This document shows, piece after piece, positions 8,815 to 17,560 of a stretch of 21,366 nucleotides of DNA. A model generated the notes under the pieces. The model worked only from the letters and a program-made list of their open reading frames with translations, ran no database searches and was not told the DNA's origin. The DNA lies in assembly GCA_003427395.1 (NCBI GenBank), contig BFEA01000064.1, forward strand, positions 3,507,573 through 3,528,938, in the 5' to 3' direction. The stretch is from Chara braunii. Taxonomy: Eukaryota > Streptophyta > Charophyceae > Charales > Characeae. A program made the position numbers and the translations under genes. Every line of letters begins with the position of its first letter. Positions within the stretch are counted from its first letter, which is position 1.

Positions 8815-8912
8815 TCACCACACCCCCNCCCCCGCCCCANCCCCCCCACACCCTCCNCNCCCACCTACCCACCTATCCACCCAGGCACATCCCCCCCCGT
8901 CCCCCCCAACTC
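8815..8912 (+). repeat. C-rich tract with ambiguous bases
   Basis: A run of CCCCC/CCCACC sequence contains Ns at 8828, 8840, 8857 and 8859. Base calling clearly failed here. Nothing finer can be read from it. Confidence 0.9.
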
Positions 8913-9002
8913 ACAGTTGGTGAAAGTATGATGAAACACTCTGGCAAAGTCATGGAGTTGTGTACAGTGCACATGCTAACACACACACAAAAAGAAAAGG
9001 TA

Positions 9003-9111
9003 AAAACGGTTTGCGCGCAACCCATGCACTCCCCGTGTGTGCATTTTGTTCGTGATGCGCACACATCAACCAGCTGCGCACCGCGCACCGCAAAGGTGCG
9101 CCACAAGTATG
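9003..9111 (+). mobile_element. Right end of a GCGCA-family hAT-like element
   Basis: The sequence GGTGCGCCACAAGTATG ends at 9111 and is preceded by clustered GCGCA motifs (TGCGCACC, CGCGCACC), as in the 34-2019 element. The following 8-mer GTCTAGAC (9112-9119) fits the hAT duplication pattern (T at 2, A at 7). No matching left end with that 8-mer was found. It may be lost or lie in the N-containing tract. Confidence 0.6.
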
Positions 9112-9197
9112 GTCTAGACACAACGACCAATGCATTTTCTATTTGAAGGGGGGAGGGAAAGATGGTAGAAGTGGTTTACAGAAGTAACTTCACGTAC

Positions 9198-9375
9198 CGG
9201 TTGTCCCTTTCACTTCAGTGAGCGTTCCGACACAAGTACCAGTTTTCTCCACCATAGACCTTGAGAACGAAAAATTTGCGAGCTTTGGTTGCGACTTCTT
9301 ATCCAGCACAATGTTGGAGGTGTTGATGTTACGATGAACGACTACTGGCATAACCTGGGTGTGAAGATAATATAG
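9198..9375 (-). CDS. Receptor-like pseudokinase exon, catalytic-loop region (LysM-RLK-like)
   Basis: The exon is bounded by an acceptor CCTTTTGCAG (ends 9376) and a donor G/GTACGTG (starts 9197). It spans 178 nt, enters in phase 0 and leaves with one base over. It encodes kinase subdomains VIb-VIII: LYYLHTQVMPVVVHRNINTS, then NIVLDKK, KLANFSFSRS, and ending EVKGTTG, the start of a GTxGYxAPE activation segment. The YLH, VVVHRN and TSNIVLD pattern resembles plant LysM receptor-like kinases of the NFP/LYK4-LYK5 type; other RLK families are possible. Two catalytic acidic residues are changed: HRD is HRN and DFG is NFS, and the Lys of HRDxK is Asn. This suggests a catalytically inactive receptor kinase. 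It joins in phase to the exon at 17894-17964. The next downstream exon is not seen. Confidence 0.83.
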
Positions 9376-9583
9376 CTGCAAAAGGTCAGGCAGCAAAGCC
9401 AAAAAAGAAAAAAGAAAAAAGAAAGGGCAGCCGCACAAACGTAGATGCACCGCGTCAGAGAACCCCAACAAATCAAGCCCTTGTTATTTTTCTTCTTTTT
9501 TCAATGTTACGATCCTGGCCAATTTCGAATCGCAAATTCAACAAGGAAATACAATGCCGTGACTGCCGTCCAATTACAAAAAG

Positions 9584-10525
9584 TGGTCAAAACACACAGA
9601 CTGAGAACACAGCCGATTTCTGAGTTCTGCCGCTGGAATGGATGCCTTGCTGAGATTCCCGCATTCTGCTGAGTTTCCTAAGTCTGTGTGTGTGTGTGTG
9701 TGCGTGCGTGATGGTTTGCGTGCCTGTCTGAGTGCTCATTGGCCTGAGTGTGTGTGTGTGACCCGCAAGGGTCCTTGCTTGTTTGGGATACCCGTACGCC
9801 GGTACTTACCTGTGGCCATGACATTGAGGGTTGCAGCGGGGGAAAACACTCAAGTGGCGGGGAAAGAGGCCTGCAAAAAAAACACTCAAGTAGCAGGTAG
9901 GCCGGTACCACACCAAGCAGAAGTAGATGTGCCGGGTACTCGAGGCTGAGCAGAAGAAGACAAAAGTTGGCATTTTTAGAGGCCCAGTAGTTGTAGGCTA
10001 GATCTAGGCGGGTACCAGTGCAACCAGTCTGAGTCTAGGACCTGTACGGGCAATATCAGAGTCTGCAATGATGTTTCCCTCCGAAAGGGAGGAGGTAACG
10101 GTTGCTTGGAGGTCGCGCGGCCTAGGAAGTCACCGCCCAAGAGGCAAGTAGGCCGCTATATCTCCAGGAGGAGCAAAGTGCTCCTCCTCATTCTTTGATG
10201 TGCTAGTTTGGCGACACACTGCTTGGAGCATTGGTTGGAGGAGCGCTGGGCATTACAGCGCTGCTAGGAGGAAGGAGACCGGGAGCTCCCACCTAGGCTA
10301 CAGTGGAGCTCTACCGGTAGGAAGAGGAGGAAGAAGAGAGGGCTAGGAGGGAGAGTGGCGAGGTACCTACCTGGCTATGGTGGGCACCATCACCTTCTTA
10401 GGTGCTGCATCTGGAAGGCCCCAGTCGAGGTTGCGCCACACCAAGAGTGCTTCAAGGCACAGTCAGGCATGGCGGCCTGAACAGCAGCGAGTATAGCTGC
10501 TTTGCGTTGTCCTTTGCACAGCAGA
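9584..10525 (-). repeat. Inverted partial copy of the TGTTACG-type repeat
   Basis: Read on the minus strand, this follows 18880-19815 block by block, including the CACAGGTAAGTACC donor-like site, the TTTCGGAGGGAAACATCATT segment and the CCAACTTT...GAGGCC stretch. It lacks the first 400 or so bases of the repeat. With the plus-oriented copy at 10734-12018 it forms an inverted repeat about 0.9 kb per arm. Confidence 0.85.
9685..9702 (+). repeat. Short (TG)9 run
   Basis: A TG dinucleotide run is followed by TGCG units, inside the inverted repeat copy. The other copies have CACACA at the same place. Confidence 0.9.
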
Positions 10526-10556
10526 GCGAGGCCCTATTAGTCTGCCATACATGAAC

Positions 10557-10640
10557 GGATGGAGAGGGATTCGAACCCCCGATATTTTGTAAAATGTCAG
10601 TTTTCAAGACTGATACCTTCAACCACTCAGACATCCATCC
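10557..10640 (-). tRNA. tRNA-Ser (UGA), plant-mitochondrial type
   Basis: The minus strand from 10640 starts GGATGGATGTCTGAGTGGTT and folds as a class II tRNA. The acceptor GGATGGA pairs perfectly with TCCATCC. The anticodon stem TCAGT/ACTGA holds loop CTTGAAA (anticodon UGA). There is a long variable arm, and the T arm is GGGGG-TTCGAAT-CCCTC with one G-U pair. The discriminator base is G at 10556, and CCA is not encoded. From memory, plant and charophyte mitochondrial trnS-UGA begins GGATGGATGTCTGAGCGGTT, so this is an organelle-type tRNA lodged in a nuclear-looking repeat. It is probably a NUMT-like insertion and untranscribed. Confidence 0.85.
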
Positions 10641-12018
10641 AAAGCAAAGACGCCCCTTGTACCTTTCTTTCCACTCCATCAAACACATCGCCAGTGAAGA
10701 TAAGATCCGGGCCGGCTTTTTTCCCATCTACTAACAAAAGAAATGAATGAACTTGAGAGGAGAGAGAGGTAAAGAAGAAGAAGAAGAAGAAAGAGAGAAG
10801 AAGAAGATGTACACCAGCAAGAGACCAATGACTTAGAAATCTCTGACACAGACTTAGAAATCTCCGGCCGTGCAATTTCGGCCAATTTCAGCCGCGCAAG
10901 GGTTGAGGAAGGTCCCAGCAAACACGCTCACACACAGATTTAGAAATCTCAGGCCGTGCAAAGGTTGAGGATGACACAATTCCCCCTTCTTCGTCAATCA
11001 ACTCCTCCTAATCTCCTTGTCTCCTATTAACAATAATAACATGAATGGCTGAACCAGAATCAATGTCCGAGTCCCTCTTCTACTACTGGCACAATATGAG
11101 GTCCACCATAGCCATGGCCTTACGCCTCTCTCACTTCGTCAAGGCCGAGGCCATGGTGGACTACTAAGGGCCTTGCCCTGACGTGCAAAAGCCAACGCAA
11201 AAGCCAACGCAAAAGCAGCTATGTCCTTGTCTGCTCAGGCCGTCATGCCTGACTCTGCCTCGAAGCTTCTTGATGGAGCGCTACCCCAACTGGGGCCTTC
11301 CAGATGCAGCGCCTACCAGGGAATGAAGATGGCATCCACCATAGCCAGGTTTAAGTCCCTCTGGCGCTCCCCTCTCCTAGTCCCCTTCTTCCTACTCCTC
11401 CCGCCTGGGGTCTTCCACCATAGCCAAGGTGGTCACGCAGGCGCTCCTCCTCCCAGTGCTACTCACCAGCGCTCAACCTCCAGGCGCAGCAAATGAGGAA
11501 TAGGACAACGCTCTTCCTGGAGATATAGCGGGCAACCTGAGTCTTCAGCGGTGCCTTCCTAGGCCGAGCGGCCTCCAAGCAACCGATACCTCCTCCCTTT
11601 CGGAGGGAAACATCATTGCAAGCTCTGACATCGTCTGCACAGGCCCTAGACTCAGGCTGCTTGGACTGGAACCTGCCTAAACCTAGGTCTACCACTACTG
11701 GGCCTCTAAAAATACTAGCTTTTGTTGTCTTTTGCTCGGCCTACTGCTACTCAAGTACTACCGGTACCAACACTACGCTACTTGAGTGTGCCCTAAGCTA
11801 CCGCTTCAGCCACTTGAGTGTTTTCCCCCCGCTGCAACCCTCAAAGTCACGGCCACAGGTAAGTACCGGCCCCACGAGCCTCGCGAGCTAGCGTACCTTG
11901 GAGGGTCACCCACACACTCAAGCACTCCTGCACTCAGCAAAACGCACGGAAACCAGCAAACATGCTCACAGCTCAGAAATCAGCAGTTTCTCTGTCTGCG
12001 ATTTTGCGGGTTGTTATA

Positions 12019-12072
12019 TCTAACTTTTTTTGCTTTAAATTTTAATAAAAACAACAGATGTATTGTCGGCCT
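12019..12072. other. AT-rich spacer before the SINE head
   Basis: This T-rich then A-rich spacer has no recognised signal. Confidence 0.4.
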
Positions 12073-12145
12073 AGCAGCATAGCTCAGTTGGTTGAGCATA
12101 TAAGTGGCATTCAGGAGGTCGTGGGATCGATTCCCCACGCCGTCC
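12073..12145 (+). mobile_element. tRNA-derived SINE head with pol III A and B boxes
   Basis: An A box TAGCTCAGTTGGTTGAGC (from 12080) and a B box GGGATCGATTCCC (12123-12135) are both near consensus at normal spacing. The D-arm and T-arm (GTGGG/CCCAC) can form, but the acceptor ends do not pair and there is no credible anticodon stem. It is therefore a tRNA-related internal promoter of a SINE rather than a tRNA gene. The body probably runs toward about 12330; its 3' end is not clear. Confidence 0.7.
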
Positions 12146-12570
12146 TTTCGACTCCACGCGGCCCCATGTGGCAAGCTTAGGGCCCAACAGCGGAGATAGT
12201 CGGCTTGGTCCTCCTGGCAGGCTGTGGTAAAGTTGGGGTATTCTCCAGCTTGCGCCAGGTGTTAGAGAGGCTTGGGTAGTGGTCCCCACATTGAGCAGAG
12301 GTGGTGTTATTAGGATTGGCTCCTTCTATAACCATGGGAGGCTCCTGATGGGCTCCCTATCATAACAAAATATGGAAATATGTCCCCCATATGAGGAGAA
12401 GACACGCACACACAAAAAACAAGAACAAAAAAGAACAGATATACTGTCATAGAGAACCGCCCGGTGAACCGTAGGCAGAGAGGGAGAAGACGACAACAAA
12501 CGAGGGGCTGTGCCAGACTGTTTCTTAGGAGTTTCCATCTCAATCCCAACAACCCATAAACAGAGCAATA

Positions 12571-12650
12571 GCGCCTGGCTCCACTACTCACCGAATGTGC
12601 AAAGTGAGAATGAATCTTCCGCTAGAAGAAGGGAACATACATACACCACA
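12571..12650 (+). repeat. Dispersed repeat X, copy 1
   Basis: The segment CTACTCACCGAATGTGC followed by GAATGAATCTTCCGCTAGAA recurs at about 14674-14750 in the same orientation with scattered changes. The family is unknown. Confidence 0.7.
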
Positions 12651-12781
12651 ATATTTTTTGTCTTTTCTGCATGTGGTGAGCAGTGGAGTGAGGCCCATAA
12701 TCAGAGAGCACAAGGTACCCTACGTCTGTGGCGTCGTTAACCCCGTTGTGCTCACACACATTCATTCTTTAATCCCCCTTA

Positions 12782-12903
12782 AGGGCGTAGTCAAACTAGC
12801 ACTTTTTGACATACTTCTGGACGGAATTGCGGCCAGATGCATACAGGTCCGGCCGTAAATGCGGTCAGATACATTTCAGATAGTGCCCGTGTGAGTACGC
12901 CCT
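12782..12903. mobile_element. 122-bp MITE flanked by TA
   Basis: Terminal inverted repeats AGGGCGTAGTCAAACTAGCAC (left) and, read inward from the right, AGGGCGTACTCACACGGGCAC match at most positions. Each is flanked by a TA dinucleotide (12780-12781, 12904-12905), as for Tc1/mariner-type elements. Internally a GCGG(C/T)CAGAT(G/A)CAT phrase is duplicated. There is no coding capacity. Confidence 0.68.
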
Positions 12904-12905
12904 TA

Positions 12906-13162
12906 GTGTTGACTTGCGCCCAAGAACGAACAAAGTAGGGAGGACGCGCGCCCCAATCAAGCAGTTCCATTACAAGACGAAGATTAATACCGAGCAGCTA
13001 TACTGTGAATATTACTGGACACAAGGGCATTCAGGAGTGTATAAGACTGCTTTTCCTATCCAGCCTGGATGCACCTGACCACGATTACGTCCAGACAGAA
13101 CGGGAAAAAGCCCTACTGCGAGTATACTCTAATACATTATAACCGCAAGGGATTACCGATCA
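12906..13162. other. Unassigned DNA between the MITE and the U6 fragment
   Basis: Mixed composition. No gene, RNA or repeat family is recognised. Confidence 0.4.
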
Positions 13163-13268
13163 GTTCCTTCTGGCCCTCTGTTTTTTGTTTTTTTTCCCCC
13201 TTTTCTTTTAATTTTTGAAATTGGAAAGATACAGAGAAGATAAGCATGGCCCCTGCACAAAGATGACA
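13163..13268 (+). pseudogene. U6 snRNA pseudogene
   Basis: 13218-13268 reads AAATTGGAAAGATACAGAGA followed by AGATAAGCATGGCCCCTGCA and CAAAGATGACA. This is the conserved U6 core, including the ACAGAGA box, the AGC triad and the start of the internal stem-loop, with a few substitutions. A possible 5' stem remnant GTTCCTTCTGG lies at 13163, separated from the core by a T/C-rich insertion of about 38 nt. There is no terminal T-run after the expected 3' end, and no plant upstream element or TATA box at the correct distance. It is a dead copy, presumably retroposed. Confidence 0.85.
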
Positions 13269-13298
13269 GGTATATGACGGGGTCTACTCACGCATGGC

Positions 13299-13780
13299 TT
13301 AGCTAGGGTAGGGATATAAGTCGCTCCGGCTAGTCTGAGTTCCGCCTAGCCTTGGGTAAGCTAGGGGAAGGACGTAGGATGTGGCCACGGGCGCTGGCCT
13401 GCCTTGCTTGGGTATTCCTGCTGGGTAGACTCTCTGAATTGGGCCTGTAGAAGATTGCATGAACCTGGCGTCCGAAGTTCCCGTACGGCAAGGTTCGTCC
13501 GCTTCCGCTTCCATTAGAGCTGGGAGGTTGGCCCAGCCTTGGTGCTTGTCACTGCTGTCTGGGCCAAGTTGCCCTCGATACTGGTAGGGTGATGGTCCTG
13601 AGTGCTGGTCACACTGAGGTAGGATAGTAGGGACAGGGGGTGCGCTGGGAGTATTAACGTGGGGATGGGTAGGGTAGGTGGCCTTTCCTGTCAGGACAAC
13701 CATTGGCTGCCGCTACCAGCAATCATCGCGGGTCTGGTCCTCGGCCTCCACAACACCCTGGGCTTTAAGAAAAGAAAAAA
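13299..13780 (-). pseudogene. Repeat with protein-level conservation (EPCRxGTSxAR), copy 1
   Basis: A minus-strand frame of 135 codons from 13703 to a stop at 13299-13301 encodes a Pro/Gln/Ser-rich segment with EADEPCRTGTSDARFMQ. The homologous copy at about 17160-17560 on the plus strand encodes CEPCRPGTSGARYRRF. Aligned codons across this stretch differ mostly at third positions, which indicates past selection on the protein. Both copies begin after a long T/C tract ending in AAG before CCCAGG, like a splice acceptor, and both have TGGTAG at the same alignment point. The family is unknown; it is probably a transposon-encoded exon. Confidence 0.5.
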
Positions 13781-14034
13781 GGGAAAAAAAAAAAAAAAGA
13801 TGACACACATAAATGGATAAATGGTCTAAGTTATTTAAACTTAAATAAAAAAAATAAAATAAAAAGGTCAGGCCATTATTAGCCATGTTGGTGGGGGAAC
13901 GTGTGTATGGTCTTAAATCAAAGATTTTCCCCAAAACAAAAACACTTAAAAAAGGTATATTCAAGCATACAGCCTCATGAAGAAGCAGTTTTAGATACAA
14001 CATGAAGTTTTTTTTGTTTTTTTGACTTTTTTTT

Positions 14035-14115
14035 GCTGGGGTACCAGCCGGGCTGCCTAGGTTACCTGGGCTGCCTGGGCGGCTCGGCCGTGCAAGGGTT
14101 CAGGAAGGTCCCAGC
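14035..14115 (-). repeat. GC-rich hairpin repeat flanked by T- and A-runs, copy 1
   Basis: An 81-bp unit starts GCTGGGGTACC and ends GGTCCCAGC (inverted). A T-run lies on the left and an A-run on the right, and the interior GGCTGCC/GGGCGGC segments can pair. A homologous copy in the other orientation lies at 17006-17090. Its GCCGTGCAAGGGTT...AGGAAGGTCCCAGCAAA part also occurs at about 10885-10925 in the plus LTR-like copy. Confidence 0.7.
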
Positions 14116-14315
14116 AAAAAAAAAAAAACTCCAAAAAATCCAAGGAAAAACTATGTTATGTAGAAAAATAAACTGAACAACTTTTGCATCAGGGTCACAT
14201 CGAAATGCTTTACTGAATTAAAATGAAAAAATAAAATAAAATAAGCATTTGATTTTTATCATACCTGCGGCGCACATGCCATGCGGTGCGGTGAGCGTAG
14301 CGTGGTGCGCGAAAG

Positions 14316-14673
14316 AAAACAGGGAAAAAGGCTCAAAAAGGCTCAAAAAACAAAACAAAAAAAAAAACAAAAAAAAAACAAAAAACGGCTGTTATGTGTG
14401 TATACACGCGAGAGAGATGGAGAGAGTCCTGTCCAGATTTGACAGGTAATTGAATTGGTTGGGCTTCAAATAATTAGGTTACAAGAAAACAAAAAAAAAG
14501 GCCCTGCAGATTACTAGCATGGGTCTCCTTGCCAAGTACGAGGGCAGTCGTGGGGCTCGTAGCAGGACAGCAGCAGGCCAACTATTTATGGCGTAGAATC
14601 CGTAGATTCGAATTCAGGTCCGCAATTCGGCAGTTATGGGTTACTAAGTTACTACCTCAGCACTGGATTTTTA
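14316..14673. other. A-rich and unassigned interior of element 2
   Basis: AAAACAAAAAAA-type tracts occur at 14330-14390. The rest has no recognised gene or RNA. Confidence 0.4.
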
Positions 14674-14750
14674 GGGCTTCGCTCCGCTACTCACCAAATG
14701 CACAAAAATAGAATGAATCTTCTGCTAGAACATGGAACCTTACGCCGCCA
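14674..14750 (+). repeat. Dispersed repeat X, copy 2
   Basis: Shares CTACTCACCAAATGCAC and GAATGAATCTTCTGCTAGAA with 12571-12650. Both copies are followed by unrelated DNA after about 75 bp. Confidence 0.7.
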
Positions 14751-14774
14751 TATGTATTTGAGGTGCAGGTGGTG

Positions 14775-14887
14775 ACTACCTTCTTCACCCGAATACAACG
14801 TACGGTTATTATAGCTGTATTTGAGGCATCTTTCAGTCTAGATACAGCTATAATGACCATACGTTGTATTCGGGGGAAGAAGGTAGT
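14775..14887. mobile_element. 113-bp fold-back MITE, copy 1
   Basis: Two 46-nt arms (14775-14820 and 14842-14887) are reverse complements with only three mismatches, separated by a 21-nt loop. The arm contains CCCGAATACAACGTACGG and TTATTATAGCTGTAT. A diverged copy lies at 18055-18167 in the opposite orientation and shares the loop sequence as well. There is no coding capacity. Confidence 0.88.
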
Positions 14888-14986
14888 GGAACGAGGTGCC
14901 TTTAGGGGCACTCGACGTAAGAAAAGGAAAACACAGATGTTCACTGAATTCTGCGTGAGACACGCCGGGGGGCCATGTCCCACTTG

Positions 14987-15015
14987 CACCGTTTAGTTGA
15001 GCCAACTTAACGGTG
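14987..15015. repeat. 29-nt hairpin
   Basis: CACCGTT..GTTG pairs with CAAC..AACGGTG around an AGC loop, with one 2x2 internal mismatch. Function unknown. Confidence 0.6.
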
Positions 15016-15987
15016 TGACACCCCTAAAAGGCTTTTGTAAATCGAAAAAAAAGGATACACAATTTGAAATGGCATTCACAGTATTCCCGGGGTTTTTTAT
15101 TCGGTAAATGTTTTGTGTCTCGTACGCATGTCATAATGACGACTGCCGCCAAAAAAGGAAGGTTCGACGAGTCCGACATGACCTGTCCGCAATAAGTGCG
15201 AACATTTCCCCAAGGGATCCAATCTGAACGACGGGAAGAGCCTATCCTTCAGTTTTTGGCCCGATGTCCTGGGACGAAGCACTGTCCAGGTTCTCGCCTT
15301 GTGCCCCTTGTGTGTGGTTTAGCTGAGGTACCAGCAGCCGGAGGCTGGGTCCGGGTTGGCCACTCTGAGAAGGAAACAGAGCGGTGTGTGTGCGTGTGCG
15401 TTTTAGATTTTCCCCACAACAGCCCCAATTCCACCCAGGTGAATAGATTCAGAATCAAAGCAGTCTTTGCCCTATTGCAGACAACGAGAGCATTTGAGAT
15501 GTCCAACATATTGAAGCAATTTTATAATTAGACAGTTTTTTGGTTGTCCTTGGGGTACCCCTTTCATTGTTCTTGCAGCTCCCCTTTTACTGTGCCTCTT
15601 ACGCACAAGGCTGCCCACGTTGATTGTGGTTGAGCGGCAGCTGCCCACATCCCCGTGTGCCTTCACGGCCCACTTGCACGTTATTTCAGGAGGCAGAGTA
15701 AAAGGGAAGGGATGCACCTGTGCATCTCTTCAGAGCTTCATAATCCTGTTCATTTCACTTCAGATCTTCAGCTTATACAGTCCTTGTGTCCGTCCTTCAT
15801 CTTCATACTTCCGCTCATTTCATTTCTGATCTTCATATCTTCTATACTCTTAATGATGCTCATTCGTATGTATTTGTTAGTAGTACAAGGGGAGTGGAGG
15901 GGAGGGTGGAGGGTAAGAGGTAGAAGGCGGAGTTCTCTAGGAGTATGGGGCAGGGCAGGGGAGGTAGGGGCAACGGGAGGGCAGGAT

Positions 15988-15990
<3 letters not shown>
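15016..15990. other. Unassigned interior of element 2
   Basis: Mixed composition with a G-rich plus-strand patch at 15880-15990 and a short TGTGTGCG run near 15390. No coding region with recognisable domains, no RNA gene and no repeat copy were found. Confidence 0.4.

Positions 15991-16047
<57 letters not shown>
15991..16047 (+). repeat. (GT)28 microsatellite
   Basis: An uninterrupted 57-nt GT run, followed by GCATGCG. Confidence 0.98.
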
Positions 16048-16048
<1 letters not shown>

Positions 16049-16177
16049 ATGCGTTCGTTCGCTGTTGCCTGTCTATCTCGCTCAAGCTGCCAACTTGGGG
16101 CTGCAATGGTATCGTCGAACTTTGTGATATCACAGCCGACTTTTTGTTTTTTCCCTTTTTTTTTTGTTTTTTTTTTC

Positions 16178-16180
<3 letters not shown>

Positions 16181-16250
<70 letters not shown>
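16181..16250 (+). repeat. (GA)35 microsatellite
   Basis: An uninterrupted 70-nt GA run, preceded by T-rich tracts at 16141-16176. Confidence 0.98.
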
Positions 16251-16252
<2 letters not shown>

Positions 16253-16583
16253 CGCATGAGAACTTCCAAAGTCCATGAACCTCAACGCCGTCTTCGACCC
16301 CATCCATCTTGGCTGGTTGTCTGTGGGGTATTACTTGCAAGTATCAGGAGGCCGGCCTGTGCACAACCTCAGAGTTGCAACACGGTGCTGCGATTGAACG
16401 TGGTCAGCGTGCCAGCCACACACAGCCCCAAAATTCTATGCTTCGAACAAACCATGTGAAACGGCTGGGAACGGGCCAGCTGTCAGCCCGAACATGACGG
16501 ATCCACGAAAACAGTCTGACACGGTGAATGATGACTAGCCAAATAAAAAAAAACGAAAACGCAACGGAAAATGGTCCACGGAG

Positions 16584-16627
16584 CGTTGAGCTAGCTGTCT
16601 TCTTTTTTCGAGTCAGCTAGCTCAACG
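16584..16627. repeat. Perfect 14-bp inverted repeat, 16-nt loop
   Basis: CGTTGAGCTAGCTG (16584-16597) and CAGCTAGCTCAACG (16614-16627) are exact reverse complements around a T-rich loop. The arms also contain the self-complementary GAGCTAGCT. The stem is too short for a typical plant microRNA precursor and is not obviously a terminator. Unexplained. Confidence 0.8.
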
Positions 16628-17005
16628 GAAAGGCCGAAGGGTAGGGGGCGTTGTATACGAGAGAATCCATTTTTTGTGGCATTTCCCACAAATGTTTGTT
16701 TTGGAGGACCTCCAGAGAGAACTAAAATCAACCACGCGATGTTCAGAACAGCACCCCATCTGAAGCGTCGCCCGACGTCACTCGTGGTAGAAAACCCAAC
16801 GAGGACCTAGCTCATCGGAGCATGTGGTACATGGCACCGGGTCCATTTGCCCGGCCGAGCCAAATAGAAAAAAAATAAAAAAATAAAAAAATTGTAATTT
16901 AATTTTTAATTTTAAAATTGGTAAAGAATTTCGATGTAACCCTGAGGCAAAAGTTGTTCAGTTTATGTTTCTGCATAATATAGTTTTTTTCCTTTTTTTT
17001 TTTTG
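16628..17005. other. Unassigned stretch
   Basis: AT-rich from 16860 to 16985. No gene, RNA or repeat family is recognised. Confidence 0.4.
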
Positions 17006-17090
17006 GCTTGGACCTTTCCTGGTCCTTGCACGGCCGGGCTGCCCGGGAAAATAGGGTGACCCGGGCGGCCCCGGCTGGTAGCCTAGCCCC
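17006..17090 (+). repeat. GC-rich hairpin repeat, copy 2
   Basis: Homologous to the reverse complement of 14035-14115: GGACCTTTCCTGGTCCTTGC, ACGGCCGGGCTGCCCGGG, and GGCTGGTAGCC in the same order. It is preceded by a T-run, as expected if a T/A-flanked unit is mobilised or preferentially inserted into A/T-runs. Confidence 0.68.
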
Positions 17091-17159
17091 TTGCTGATTT
17101 CCTCCTGGGGGCCTTTTCGGTAATGAGACTGAATCCAATGAGTAGTGCGATGTGGGCCA

Positions 17160-17560
17160 CTTTTTTTTTTTTTTTTTTAATTTTCAAGCCCAGGTTGTCG
17201 TAGAGGCTGGATTACAGACATATGAGAGTCGCCTTCGGCACTCGGCCATGTGGTAGAGCCCCCCTAATCCTATAGGATTCCCTCCCAACCTACCTCTTTC
17301 ATAATTTCTCCCTGCGCACTCCTACTCCCACTATCCTACCTCAGTGTCTACCACCCAGGATCGTCACCCTCCAGCCTTGGGGGTGACCTGACCGAACCGT
17401 GGTTGTAGGTACCAGGGCTAAGCTGAGTCCCACACACCCCACTCAGCCCTGATCGAAGCATATTTGTGTGAGCCTTGTCGCCCAGGTACTTCAGGTGCTA
17501 GGTACAGACGTTTCACTACAAGTCCCATACTAGGTGGACCTATTTTGCGTTCCTCTCCTT
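17160..17560 (+). pseudogene. Repeat with protein-level conservation (EPCRxGTSxAR), copy 2
   Basis: This plus-strand homologue of 13299-13780 starts with a T-run, then AAGCCCAGGTTGTCGTAGAG. A CACTATCCTACCTCAGTGT block follows, then codons for CEPCRPGTSGARYRRF. The frame is broken by stops upstream of the EPCR motif, so this copy is dead. It lies inside the 14260-17773 element. Product family unrecognised. Confidence 0.5.

Larger units (their letters stand above)
9505..12018 (+). mobile_element. TGTTACG-type LTR-like element with internal inverted insert
   Basis: The element starts TGTTACGATCCTGG at 9505 and ends GGGTTGTTATA at 12018. It matches the copy at 18449-19828 at both ends: 9505-9583 equals the beginning, and 10734-12018 equals the remainder. 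Between them (9584-10733) lies an insert made of an inverted partial copy of the same repeat followed by a tRNA-Ser segment. The interruption point is an A-rich CAAAAAG/ACAAAAG site. Terminal TG and the inverted TGTTACGATCC/GGGTYRTTAYA ends suggest a solo LTR. Flanks (TTCAA, TCTAA) are not a clean duplication. Confidence 0.62.

Noticed and set aside
1-9197. Downstream kinase exon with the APE motif
   Set aside because: No YxAPE-type codons with a suitable acceptor were found on the minus strand. The N-containing tract or sequence outside the window may hold it.
12073-12145. Functional tRNA gene
   Set aside because: The A and B boxes and the D and T arms are good, but the acceptor ends do not pair and no anticodon stem forms, so it was called a SINE head instead.
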